A stretch of DNA of 8,858 nucleotides from Candidatus Cloacimonadota bacterium. GTDB lineage: Bacteria > Cloacimonadota > Cloacimonadia > Cloacimonadales > TCS61. A program made the translations under genes and the position numbers. The stretch's first letter is position 1. Each line of letters begins with the position of its first letter. Where the stretch lies: the NCBI GenBank assembly GCA_030626645.1, contig DAOUTP010000058.1, positions 1-8,858 on the forward strand. The letters are read 5' to 3'. The notes below the pieces were generated by a model. It was given only the letters and a program-made list of their open reading frames with translations, had not been told where the DNA came from and searched no databases. Shown piece after piece: positions 1-7,007 of this stretch.

Positions 1-2833
1 TATGAGGGGCAATTACGCTATTAGTATCCAGTGAGGCCACATCATTCTCATCAACCGGTGTATAAGGAGAACCTGAAGATAGTGCATAAAAGAAATTAAC
101 TGAAAAATCCTGTAGTGGGAGAACAGTTCCAGTGAATGGTATATAGAATTCTTCACCCTCTCCAACCTTAAAAGTAAAGTTGAAGTTAACATTATGTCTG
201 GTATCCCAGGCTAAAGGAAATTCTCGTAAACTTTCTTCATTATCAGTAGAAGTTTCAGAGTGATTTCCATTTGCCCATGTTAATGAATAAGCAGCAGAAC
301 CTGAGAAGAAATTTGAAAGATATTTGCTTATGTTCAAATCAATTCCACGAACACTTCCGTAATCTTCAGAAATATATTCATTCCATTTTAATGTAGGATC
401 AGCAGGGTCAGTTATTTCTAGTGTGCTCACATAGTTATAAATATTTTTGAAATAAGCTGTAACGTCCATAACATAATCTTCATGAAGCTGATACTGTAAA
501 CCTGCTTCATAAGTTATTGTCGTCTGATCTTCAAGCTCAGGATTACCTACAATTACATTTGATCCCGGATTTGTGATAACATCTATCGGTCGACCTGTTG
601 TAAAGATATACTGCATTTGAGGTAATTGTCTTTGATAATTATATACAAAGTGCAAAACACTTCTTTCTGAGATCGGATGAGAAACACCTAAACGTGGTGA
701 GAACATAAATTGTGGAGTGCTGAACCTATCGCTGATAGTTTCATGGTAGTCGACTGCACTCATATATTTTGCATAAGCTTCAGGATATAGCAAAGGATCA
801 GGAATCACATAAGCTGAGTTAGGATCATTCTCATCTTCTAGAACTTTATAAGTAGGTTCATTCATGGGATGATCCGGATCGACCGATTCCAGATAAGAGC
901 CGCTGTAATTAGGTGTTATGATATCGTAATCACCACCAAGATACCAGACATCGCATCTTACTCCTGCGTTGATGATCAAACCTTCCCAAACCATAGCATC
1001 CTGTACATAAAGACCACCTTGCCACGGCTCAGCTTTATAACCATCCGTTAAACCGGAAGCAGCAATTGTTGCCGCTAATAGATCTTCTCTTGAGTAATAG
1101 TCTAACCCTCCAGCTGGAGCGAAAATTCCCGTTCCAGGAATTGAATCTCCTTCAGCAAAAGATTCTTCCGGAGTACAAGTTTGTAAATAATCTTCATAAA
1201 GACCAGCTGAAAGAAGCCATGGATTTCTCCACTGGTCTTTTTCTATAGTATGCTTGATAACTTCAAATCCGGACTTCAATCCATGAGTTTCATTAGCTTG
1301 ATATTCAACATCTGATCTAAATTGGATCATTTGATTACTGTCATCAATATAAGTACCAGAAACAGAACCAGGTATAGTAAATGGAACATCTATTGTTTCT
1401 CCAGTACCATCATCATATTGCCAATTGTAATTAACATCACTAACTACATTATCTAAAAGAAGGTTAGCACCAGTTAAATAGAAAATACCATTTGTATTTC
1501 CTAGTATATTATCACCATATAAATCAAATGCATCATAACTTAGTCCAAACCAGTCATCTCTGGTTATATCTCTGGGTGATTGAGTAACACTTTTCTCGTA
1601 CATACTTGCTTTAACTTTTATGTTTATCTGAGATCCAATAGTATGATCGTAGGTAGCGATGTACTGTCTTTGTTCCCCAGAAGTTTTTGCAAAATGCTCT
1701 AAGGCATATCTCCAACCATGACTAAATGGAAGATGCTCATATACATCTCCTCGAACAGCAAAAGTTATATTCTGGCGTTCATTAAATTTGTATTTCATTT
1801 TCAAATTTGCATTGTAATCATTATTATTTCTATCACCCATATCGAATCCAATAAAATCTTCTCTGCCTTCATAAGGATCATATTGTTGATAGTCTGACCA
1901 GCTAGTAACCAATCCGTCAAGATCTTCATATGGATTCAAATTATAATAATCTTTATATCTGGAATCATTCCAGCTTCCCACAGCATTAAAATAGAATGTA
2001 AATTTATCTCTATGAGAAGAGACAAACGGACTTAATACCGGACCGCCAATTGCAAACTTTATAACATCGTTGTTTGCATTATCAGGAGTGTTGATCAAGT
2101 GATCTGATACAAATTCCAGTTTTCCTGAATAATCACGCGATCCGCTTTTAGTTACTATATTGACCATACCGGATTGAGCATTACCGTATTCAGCAGTAAG
2201 TCCACCGGTCATTACATCCATATTTGCAATTGCATCAGTATCAATAGTAAGAGCGGCACCACCATCCACGGGGTCAGAAACAGACATCCCATCTACTGTA
2301 TATGATAACTCGTTAGATCTACCACCGCGAACATGGATCTCTCCATTACTAATAGTTATACCGGCTTGCATAGCGATCACATCATCAAGCTGATCAACAG
2401 AAAGATCTTCAATGTCTGCTGCTGAAATTTGTTTTCCCGATCCTGATTCGGCTGGATTGATCATTTCATTCTTTTTCTCAACAACATCAAATCCTTCTAT
2501 CGCAATTGCTTGTTGCGGCATTATAATATTGAGAATTTCAGTAGTGTCTAAGCTGATTTTCACACCGGTAATTTTTTGGGTTCTGAATCCACCACGCATA
2601 CAAAAAACATCGTAAACACCTGGTGTAATATTAATCATGTAATAGGAACCATTTTCCTTGGTCATCATCCCCGCAACAAGTGTTTCACCATCCATAATAG
2701 TTATATTTGCGAAAGGGATAGGATTCCCTTTATCATCTGTTACCTTACCTGCCAGTTTACCGGTTTCTCCAGCAGATAATATTGAAATAAACAGAAAAGT
2801 TAATATGAGTGAAATAATAATTTTCTTAAGCAT
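1..2833 (-). CDS. TonB-dependent outer-membrane receptor with carboxypeptidase-like regulatory domain (3' end outside window)
   Basis: The frame is open from the ATG at 2833-2831 to the window edge, 944 codons with no stop, so the C-terminus is missing. Residues 1-21 form a signal peptide (two Lys, a hydrophobic core, then L-S-A before G-E). Residues 25-104 resemble a CarboxypepD_reg beta-sandwich (G-K-V-T-D-D-K-G-N-P-I-P-F-A-N, then N-G-S-Y and G-V-Y-D-V). Residues about 130-235 form the plug, with V-R-G-G-R-S-N-E at 168-175, Y-T-V-D-G-M at 178-183 and A-E-Y-G-N-A-Q-S-G at 214-222. The rest is rich in Tyr, Asn, Asp and aromatic-ended strands, as expected for a 22-strand barrel. Such receptors import large substrates across the outer membrane using TonB/ExbBD energy. 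The substrate cannot be told from sequence, and no SusD-like lipoprotein gene is in the window. The family is usually 900-1050 residues, so perhaps 50-100 are missing. A strong GGGAGG site lies 7 bases before the ATG. Confidence 0.9.
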   Translation of the reverse strand, partial: MLKKIIISLILTFLFISILSAGETGKLAGKVTDDKGNPIPFANITIMDGETLVAGMMTKENGSYYMINITPGVYDVFCMRGGFRTQKITGVKISLDTTEILNIIMPQQAIAIEGFDVVEKKNEMINPAESGSGKQISAADIEDLSVDQLDDVIAMQAGITISNGEIHVRGGRSNELSYTVDGMSVSDPVDGGAALTIDTDAIANMDVMTGGLTAEYGNAQSGMVNIVTKSGSRDYSGKLEFVSDHLINTPDNANNDVIKFAIGGPVLSPFVSSHRDKFTFYFNAVGSWNDSRYKDYYNLNPYEDLDGLVTSWSDYQQYDPYEGREDFIGFDMGDRNNNDYNANLKMKYKFNERQNITFAVRGDVYEHLPFSHGWRYALEHFAKTSGEQRQYIATYDHTIGSQINIKVKASMYEKSVTQSPRDITRDDWFGLSYDAFDLYGDNILGNTNGIFYLTGANLLLDNVVSDVNYNWQYDDGTGETIDVPFTIPGSVSGTYIDDSNQMIQFRSDVEYQANETHGLKSGFEVIKHTIEKDQWRNPWLLSAGLYEDYLQTCTPEESFAEGDSIPGTGIFAPAGGLDYYSREDLLAATIAASGLTDGYKAEPWQGGLYVQDAMVWEGLIINAGVRCDVWYLGGDYDIITPNYSGSYLESVDPDHPMNEPTYKVLEDENDPNSAYVIPDPLLYPEAYAKYMSAVDYHETISDRFSTPQFMFSPRLGVSHPISERSVLHFVYNYQRQLPQMQYIFTTGRPIDVITNPGSNVIVGNPELEDQTTITYEAGLQYQLHEDYVMDVTAYFKNIYNYVSTLEITDPADPTLKWNEYISEDYGSVRGIDLNISKYLSNFFSGSAAYSLTWANGNHSETSTDNEESLREFPLAWDTRHNVNFNFTFKVGEGEEFYIPFTGTVLPLQDFSVNFFYALSSGSPYTPVDENDVASLDTNSVIAPH

Positions 2834-2840
2834 TAATAAT

Positions 2841-2846
2841 CCTCCC
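2841..2846 (-). promoter_or_regulatory. Ribosome binding site of the TonB-dependent receptor
   Basis: The minus strand reads GGGAGG, 7 bases before the ATG at 2833. This is a near-perfect anti-Shine-Dalgarno match and fixes the start directly in front of the signal peptide. Confidence 0.75.
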
Positions 2847-2877
2847 TAAATTATTTATTAAATACTTTTCAATAGAA

Positions 2878-2907
2878 CAAAAACTATAATAAAAAAAATC
2901 GTGTCAA
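2878..2907 (-). promoter_or_regulatory. Possible promoter for the TonB-dependent receptor
   Basis: In the 106-base gap behind lipM the minus strand has a perfect TTGACA (2907-2902). No TATAAT-like box lies at 16-18 bases: TATAGT follows after only 13. A Bacteroidetes-type reading, TTG followed about 18 bases later by TA-GTT-TTTG (2886-2878), is close to the TTG / TAnnTTTG pattern but one base too long. Transcription from here would leave a leader of roughly 40 bases. The region is very AT-rich, so chance matches are easy. Confidence 0.3.
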
Positions 2908-2939
2908 TTTATATTTTTTATTACTCCCTTTTTTTAAAC

Positions 2940-3761
2940 TCACTTTCTTTGGTTCCATTCATCTGTCAAGTACTTAGTTAATCTCAACTGTTCAGCAATT
3001 TCAAGCTCATAAGGCTCAAGGGTTTTATGAATCACAAACTCATCTTTTATCCATTTTTCCTTGAATCCATCCATTAAGAATTGAGTGGCTTTATCATAAC
3101 TTTTCGGAACATTTAGAATATTATTTATAGCAACTGTTTTTCTATTCAGATAAGTTGCCATTCGTTCTTTTTGATCTTTAGATAAACCGGGTAGTATTAA
3201 TGCCAATTTACTTTGATTATAGTTAAGCAAAATGGAACCATGCTGTAGAAGGCAGTTGTTCTTTCTTACCTGTGCACTACCCACGATCTTCTTTCTATGA
3301 TAATTCAGCTCATATCTGGAACTGCTCGTAAAACAAGGGTTTGCAGCTTGTCTTTGATGTTCTGAGCTTAAATTACCTTTCTCAAAATCAACATTAATAC
3401 CCATAAATTCAAGTCCTTTTGCCAATGCTTTACTGATCTCAGAATATGATTCCGTCACATTACCGGTCAATCTTTCAACAGCAGGACTGATAACTGCATA
3501 GGTAACTTCACCGTCATGAAGAACCACTCTGCCGCCGGTTGGTCTTCTCACAAAACCAAAGCCATGTTTTTTTAAGGCAACAAAATCAACTTCTTTAGCT
3601 ACTTCTTGGTTATAACCACAGGAAACCGTTGATGGTTCCCAATCATAAAACCTTATTGTAGGTAAAGATCTTCCATCTTGAACACACTCAAAAATAGCTT
3701 CATCTACTGCCATGTTCTGAGCCGAATTTAGCTTTCCCGAATTTAAAAACCGCCACTTCAT
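2940..3761 (-). CDS. lipM: Octanoyl-[acyl carrier protein]:protein N-octanoyltransferase, LipM type (lipoate-protein ligase A family)
   Basis: A 273-residue protein of the biotin/lipoate A/B ligase fold, matching the usual LipM length (about 275-280). It is expected to move octanoate from acyl carrier protein to lipoyl domains such as GcvH in the cytoplasm, before sulfur insertion by LipA. Visible motifs are R-R-P-T-G-G-R at 72-78 with L-H-D at 81-83 (acyl-binding loop), Cys143 in N-P-C-F, which aligns with the acyl-thioester cysteine of Bacillus subtilis LipM, and Lys158 in K-I-V-G-S-A-Q. The C-terminal T-K-Y-x-x-D-E-W-N signature is also LipM-like. I chose the ATG at 3761 over a TTG six bases upstream because TAGGG lies 8 bases before the ATG but too close to the TTG. 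It ends in TGA. It stands alone between two gaps, so it is probably a single transcription unit. A true lipoate ligase (LplA) or LipL cannot be fully excluded without modelling. No lipA or lipoylated protein gene is in the window. Confidence 0.82.
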   Translation of the reverse strand: MKWRFLNSGKLNSAQNMAVDEAIFECVQDGRSLPTIRFYDWEPSTVSCGYNQEVAKEVDFVALKKHGFGFVRRPTGGRVVLHDGEVTYAVISPAVERLTGNVTESYSEISKALAKGLEFMGINVDFEKGNLSSEHQRQAANPCFTSSSRYELNYHRKKIVGSAQVRKNNCLLQHGSILLNYNQSKLALILPGLSKDQKERMATYLNRKTVAINNILNVPKSYDKATQFLMDGFKEKWIKDEFVIHKTLEPYELEIAEQLRLTKYLTDEWNQRK

Positions 3762-3769
3762 TATCAAAA

Positions 3770-3774
3770 CCCTA
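3770..3774 (-). promoter_or_regulatory. Ribosome binding site deciding the lipM start
   Basis: The minus strand reads TAGGG, 8 bases before the ATG at 3761. It lies only 2 bases before the alternative TTG at 3767, which argues against that longer start. Confidence 0.5.
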
Positions 3775-3851
3775 TTTAATTAATTATTAATAATATAATG
3801 CATTTAATATTCCTTATATAAAATATTAACGATAAAGTTGCTTAAACAGCC

Positions 3852-3879
3852 AATATAACACCATTCTCTTATTTGTTAA
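3852..3879 (-). promoter_or_regulatory. Putative sigma70-like promoter of lipM
   Basis: The minus strand carries TTAACA (3879-3874, 5 of 6 to the -35 consensus), a 16-base spacer and TATATT (3857-3852, 5 of 6 to the -10 consensus). Transcription would begin near 3845, giving an AT-rich leader of about 80 bases before lipM. The site lies between the operon-end hairpin and lipM, where a promoter is expected. The high A+T background lowers confidence. Confidence 0.4.
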
Positions 3880-3906
3880 TATTTTTTCAAATTTATAGAA
3901 CATAAT

Positions 3907-3932
3907 ATTCTGTGGAATAAATTCCGCAGAAT
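3907..3932 (-). terminator. 12-base imperfect inverted repeat behind the aspC-DUF975 operon, possible terminator
   Basis: The arms at 3907-3918 and 3921-3932 are complementary except for one pair. In minus-strand RNA the hairpin is AUUCUG, one C/A mismatch, GGAA, loop UUUA, UUCC, CAGAAU. It begins 23 bases after the TAG of the DUF975 gene, the usual place for a terminator. The tail (AUUAUGUUCUAU) is only moderately U-rich. On the plus strand the mismatch becomes a G-U pair, but no plus-strand gene feeds into it. Confidence 0.4.
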
Positions 3933-3955
3933 GTACTTATTGATAATCAACTAAT

Positions 3956-4621
3956 CTATTCAACAACTCCACCAATTTTAGAATCAGTTTCTTTAATTTC
4001 CTCTACTTCTTTTTTCTCGTCTTTAGAAGTCAATCCATGCTCATTACGTAACTCCTCATAAAAAATAGTTTGGGAAGTAAGCATATAAGGATACAACCAT
4101 AGGAGACCAATGCCTAAAGTAAGTATACAAAGTAAAACCCAACCAATAAAACTAAGATCCAAACAAAATAGTTTCGATTTATATCCATACATCATTTTCT
4201 TGCTTTGTCTCAATGCTTCTGATACTCCAATATCGGAATCATCGATCATTAAGTAAAAGACCATTCTATAAGAATATGCTGCAATTATACCGGGTACAAT
4301 AAGAAGCAATGTCCAAAGGAAAATATACAGATTCATAAGCAGATATACGCCTAAAGTCCTACCGAACAAACCAAGGTTTTTACCTGAAAATGAAAACGCC
4401 TTAAAAAGTAAATTAAAATCACCGATTTTCTCTCTTATTATAGTTAAATAATACAAATACAAACCAAATAATAATGCACCCATTATCAGAAAAACTGCAC
4501 CATAAGCTGAACTGACAACAGATGTAACGCCGCTAAAGATCAAACTTGCTAAAATTACATTTAACCAATTCCCGGTTAAAGATTCTCGTGCAAAACTTCT
4601 AATTGTTGAACTATTATTCAT
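3956..4621 (-). CDS. DUF975-like polytopic inner-membrane protein
   Basis: A 221-residue integral membrane protein of unknown function. Hydrophobic segments lie at about 19-38, 40-62, 91-117 and 155-186, giving four or more membrane spans. The second half carries features I associate with DUF975 proteins: W-T-L-L-L-I-V-P-G-I-I at 103-113, D-D-S-D-I at 127-131 followed by A-L-R-Q-S-K-K-M-M-Y-G at 136-146, and S-F-I-G-W at 157-161 leading into L-T-L-G-I-G-L-L-W-L-Y-P-Y-M. The C-terminal 30 residues are charged (Lys/Glu-rich) and probably cytoplasmic. The ATG lies 9 bases behind the stop of the PfkB kinase gene. The GGAGG site overlaps that stop (TAAGGAGGAGGG then ATG), which suggests coupled translation as the last gene of a four-gene operon. 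The stop is TAG, followed two codons later by an in-frame TGA. Confidence 0.75.
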   Translation of the reverse strand: MNNSSTIRSFARESLTGNWLNVILASLIFSGVTSVVSSAYGAVFLIMGALLFGLYLYYLTIIREKIGDFNLLFKAFSFSGKNLGLFGRTLGVYLLMNLYIFLWTLLLIVPGIIAAYSYRMVFYLMIDDSDIGVSEALRQSKKMMYGYKSKLFCLDLSFIGWVLLCILTLGIGLLWLYPYMLTSQTIFYEELRNEHGLTSKDEKKEVEEIKETDSKIGGVVE

Positions 4622-4630
4622 CCCTCCTCC

Positions 4631-5527
4631 TTAAAACCTAATACTTTTTTCTATTACTTCCTTTCTTGCTAAGATATCATTCATACTAATTTCTTTCAAT
4701 CTGTCTATACTAAAAGATTCCACATTAAAAGATGCAGTAATAGTTCCAAAGATCATGGCATTTTTAATTGTGATCTCTTCAAAATTTCCTTGTGAAGCCA
4801 AGTAACCCATAAATCCACCTGCAAAACTATCTCCTGCTCCGGTGGGATCGATAACCTTTCTTACAGGATAAACCGGAGCAAAAAAGATGAACTCATCTGA
4901 ATAGGCAAAAGAACCATACTCCCCACGCTTCACAACTATTAATTGAGGACCCATATTCTTTGCCTTCTTAGCGGCTTCAAAAATATTTTGTACTTCGGTC
5001 AACATTCTCAATTCATCTTCATTGATAAATAAAATATCAACATTATTAATTACTTTTAAAAGTTTTATTCTTGCACCAGATATCCAGAAATTCATTGTAT
5101 CGCAGGCAGTGATTTTGGCATTATTCATCTGCTTTAGAACTTTCAACTGCAAAACCGGATCAATATTGCCCAAGAATAGATAATCACATTTTTTGTTATC
5201 ATCACATAATTGAGGATCAAAATCGGCAAACACATTAAGTTGTGTATCAAGTGTTTCAGCTTTATTAAGATCATTATATTTCCCCGACCAGTGAAAGGTT
5301 CTACCGGGAACTGATTTAAAATCTTGAGTATCTATTTCGTTCTTTCCCAGAAGTTCAAAATAACTTTTTGGAAAATCATCTCCAACAATTCCTACGATAC
5401 TGCTCTTACAAAAATTCTTACTTGCCATAGATGTAAATATTGCGGATCCACCCAATGAAAGTTCAACTTTTCCAAATGGAGTCTCTACATTATCCAGTGC
5501 AATCGAACCTACAATAAGTAAACTCAT
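4631..5527 (-). CDS. PfkB/ribokinase-family carbohydrate (or nucleoside) kinase
   Basis: A 298-residue cytoplasmic ATP-dependent kinase of the ribokinase superfamily, full length for the family. The N-terminal substrate side has V-G-S-I-A-L-D at 6-12 and L-G-G-S-A at 25-29 (PfkB signature 1). The C-terminal signature 2 is D-P-T-G-A-G-D-S-F-A-G-G at 227-238, with Asp233 as catalytic base and the G-A-G anion hole. Other marked segments are Q-L-N-V-F at 96-100, D-T-M-N-F-W-I at 143-149 and V-V-K-R-G-E-Y-G at 198-205. These recall a subfamily usually labelled only 'sugar kinase', seen in several FCB-group and related genomes. The true substrate (sugar, adenosine or other nucleoside) is not visible. 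The start ATG overlaps the stop of the small upstream gene (ATGA), with AGGAG 5 bases ahead. The stop TAA overlaps the ribosome site of the DUF975 gene. Confidence 0.88.
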   Translation of the reverse strand: MSLLIVGSIALDNVETPFGKVELSLGGSAIFTSMASKNFCKSSIVGIVGDDFPKSYFELLGKNEIDTQDFKSVPGRTFHWSGKYNDLNKAETLDTQLNVFADFDPQLCDDNKKCDYLFLGNIDPVLQLKVLKQMNNAKITACDTMNFWISGARIKLLKVINNVDILFINEDELRMLTEVQNIFEAAKKAKNMGPQLIVVKRGEYGSFAYSDEFIFFAPVYPVRKVIDPTGAGDSFAGGFMGYLASQGNFEEITIKNAMIFGTITASFNVESFSIDRLKEISMNDILARKEVIEKSIRF

Positions 5528-5733
5528 TTATTCTCCTGAGTCTGGATTGAATCTGTTTTGGTAGTCGTGATCCAACTTCTAAATTTGTCAGGATTTGCAT
5601 CTGAAAAGTATCTGATTATCATAACAACAAAAACAAGAGCGAGAATTCGAATGATAAAATTAACCCAGGTTGAGCTTCGCATACCTCTTCTCTCCAGGCG
5701 TCTTCTCTCAATCTCTTCTTTAAATTCTTTCAT
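5524..5733 (-). CDS. Small single-pass membrane protein of unknown function
   Basis: A 69-residue protein that I do not recognise. Residues 1-22 are strongly charged (E-R-R-R-L-E-R-R) and likely a cytoplasmic amphipathic helix. Residues 23-43 form one hydrophobic span containing Arg29 and ending in R-Y-F. Residues 44-69 are a short polar tail that would face the periplasm. It is supported as a real gene by its fit in the operon: it starts 6 bases after the aspC stop, and its TGA overlaps the kinase ATG as ATGA. The ribosome binding site is weak, so it may depend on translation coming through from aspC. A small adaptor or an anchor for a neighbouring enzyme are possible roles, but nothing in the sequence decides between them. 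Confidence 0.7.
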   Translation of the reverse strand: MKEFKEEIERRRLERRGMRSSTWVNFIIRILALVFVVMIIRYFSDANPDKFRSWITTTKTDSIQTQENK

Positions 5734-5739
5734 AAGGTC

Positions 5740-6942
5740 TTAACGTAAACTATTAATTAGTCCTTTCTTAAATCTTTTTATTCCTTCTTTAATGTTTTTC
5801 ATACTCGTTGCATAAGAAAAACGCACGTATTTATCTGCCCCAAATGCCGAACCCGGAACAATCGCTACTTTATATTCCTGTAGAAGATATTCACACATTT
5901 TTACACAATTTTTAATGCCCAATTTATTGTTGTGCAAGTAATAAGCAATATTCGGCATCGCATAAAAAGCACCACGCGGAAGTCGACACTTCACATTGGG
6001 AATTTTATTTAATTCATCTACCAGAAAATCGCGACGTTTCTGGAATTCTTCACGCATTTCAGCAACGCTTCCGTCACATTTATTCAAAGCTACTATGGCA
6101 GCTTTCTGGGTTATTGAATTAACGCAGGAAGTTGTGTGACTTTGAATTCTGGCAGCCCGTTGAATGATATCTGTAGGACCGGCAGCATAACCAAGTCGCC
6201 AACCTGTCATGGCATAAGCTTTAGATACTCCATTTATCACAACAGTATGCTCACGAACCTCATCACTTATTGTAGCAATGGAAACATGTCCTTTACCATT
6301 ATAAATTAGCTTTTCATATATTTCATCGGAAATGATCATAATATTATGTTTCACGCAGACAGCAGCAATTTTCTCAAGTTCCTTTTTATTATAAATTGAA
6401 CCAGTCGGATTATTAGGAGAATTTAAAATAAGAGCTTTAGGATTGCTCAAAGACTCCAATGCTTCTTCCAATTGTTCTGCAGAAATTTTGAAATTAGATG
6501 CAGCACGGGTGGGAAGCAGTATTGGAAAAGCATCGACCATTTCTACTTGTGAAGTATAACTTACCCAATAAGGAGATGGTATCAAAACTTCATCACGCGG
6601 ATCACAAATAGTCATCAGCACAAAAAAGATTGAAGCCTTAGCACCGGGAGAAACAAGGATATCATCTGGATCGCACTCAAGATTGTTGTCACGTTTCAGT
6701 TTAGCAGCAATTGCTTTTCTAAGTTCAATAATACCGGAAGAAGCTGTGTATCGAGTAAAGTTATCATCAATCGCTTTATGTGCTTCATCCTTGATGTAAT
6801 CAGGTGTATCAAAATCAGGTTCACCCACACCAAAATTGATCACATCAATACCTTTAGCTTTCATTTCTTTGGCTAGATTTGAAACCGTGAGCGTTGGTGA
6901 TGGCTTGATCGCTTTAGCTCGATGAGAAATTTGAATTGCCAT
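5740..6942 (-). CDS. aspC: Aspartate aminotransferase (class I/II, PLP-dependent, subgroup Ib)
   Basis: A 400-residue fold-type I aminotransferase that swaps the amino group between aspartate and 2-oxoglutarate; relatives also use prephenate. PLP-site motifs, numbered from the chosen start, are N-S-P-N-N-P-T-G at 174-181, S-D-E-I-Y at 205-209, and the Schiff-base Lys241 in V-S-K-A-Y-A-M-T-G-W-R-L-G-Y. Arg374 in Y-V-R-F-S-Y-A is the alpha-carboxylate arginine. The Lys in S-P-G-A-K (residue 102) aligns with the G-G-K lysine of the Thermus enzyme that favours acidic substrates, supporting aspartate over aromatic or neutral amino acids. I prefer the ATG at 6942, which has GAGG 8 bases ahead; the ATG at 6948, two codons upstream, has GAGG only 2 bases ahead. 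If transcription starts at the promoter placed here, the upstream ATG could instead be used on a leaderless message. It heads a four-gene operon and ends in TAA. Confidence 0.9.
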   Translation of the reverse strand: MAIQISHRAKAIKPSPTLTVSNLAKEMKAKGIDVINFGVGEPDFDTPDYIKDEAHKAIDDNFTRYTASSGIIELRKAIAAKLKRDNNLECDPDDILVSPGAKASIFFVLMTICDPRDEVLIPSPYWVSYTSQVEMVDAFPILLPTRAASNFKISAEQLEEALESLSNPKALILNSPNNPTGSIYNKKELEKIAAVCVKHNIMIISDEIYEKLIYNGKGHVSIATISDEVREHTVVINGVSKAYAMTGWRLGYAAGPTDIIQRAARIQSHTTSCVNSITQKAAIVALNKCDGSVAEMREEFQKRRDFLVDELNKIPNVKCRLPRGAFYAMPNIAYYLHNNKLGIKNCVKMCEYLLQEYKVAIVPGSAFGADKYVRFSYATSMKNIKEGIKRFKKGLINSLR

Positions 6943-6950
6943 TTTCATTA

Positions 6951-6954
6951 CCTC
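6951..6954 (-). promoter_or_regulatory. GAGG site relevant to the aspC start
   Basis: GAGG on the minus strand lies 8 bases before the ATG at 6942 and 2 bases before the ATG at 6948, so it favours the inner start. It would be upstream of the message if the adjacent promoter is the real one. Confidence 0.4.
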
Positions 6955-6983
6955 ATTATATTCTAATTTTTTTACATATTCAA
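6955..6983 (-). promoter_or_regulatory. Putative sigma70-like promoter of the aspC operon
   Basis: The minus strand has TTGAAT (6983-6978), a 17-base spacer and a perfect TATAAT (6960-6955). Normal spacing puts the transcript start about 6-7 bases further, that is on or beside the ATG at 6948, which would make the aspC message leaderless or nearly so. The consensus -10 and ideal spacing make this the best promoter match in the window, but it lies in AT-rich DNA. Confidence 0.45.
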
Positions 6984-7001
6984 GTGAACCTATTATTCAC
7001 T
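6983..7001. promoter_or_regulatory. Short palindrome AGTGAA-N7-TTCACT beside the aspC promoter
   Basis: Six-base perfect arms at 6983-6988 and 6996-7001 sit directly upstream of the -35 box and touch its first base. The size and position suit a dimeric regulator, but arms this short occur by chance and no regulator gene is nearby. Confidence 0.25.
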
Positions 7002-7007
7002 CAATCG

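Noticed and set aside
869..2849. Several plus-strand open frames of 60-67 codons
   Set aside because: They lie antisense to, or at the start of, the 944-codon receptor gene, lack ribosome sites and show no recognisable protein features.
3765..3767. TTG as the start of lipM
   Set aside because: The TAGGG ribosome site is too close to it, while the ATG two codons later has good spacing.
3762..3955. A small RNA, tRNA or riboswitch in the gap before lipM
   Set aside because: Apart from the hairpin at 3907-3932 the gap is plain AT-rich DNA. I see no cloverleaf, no conserved aptamer pattern and no expression-platform hairpin near lipM.
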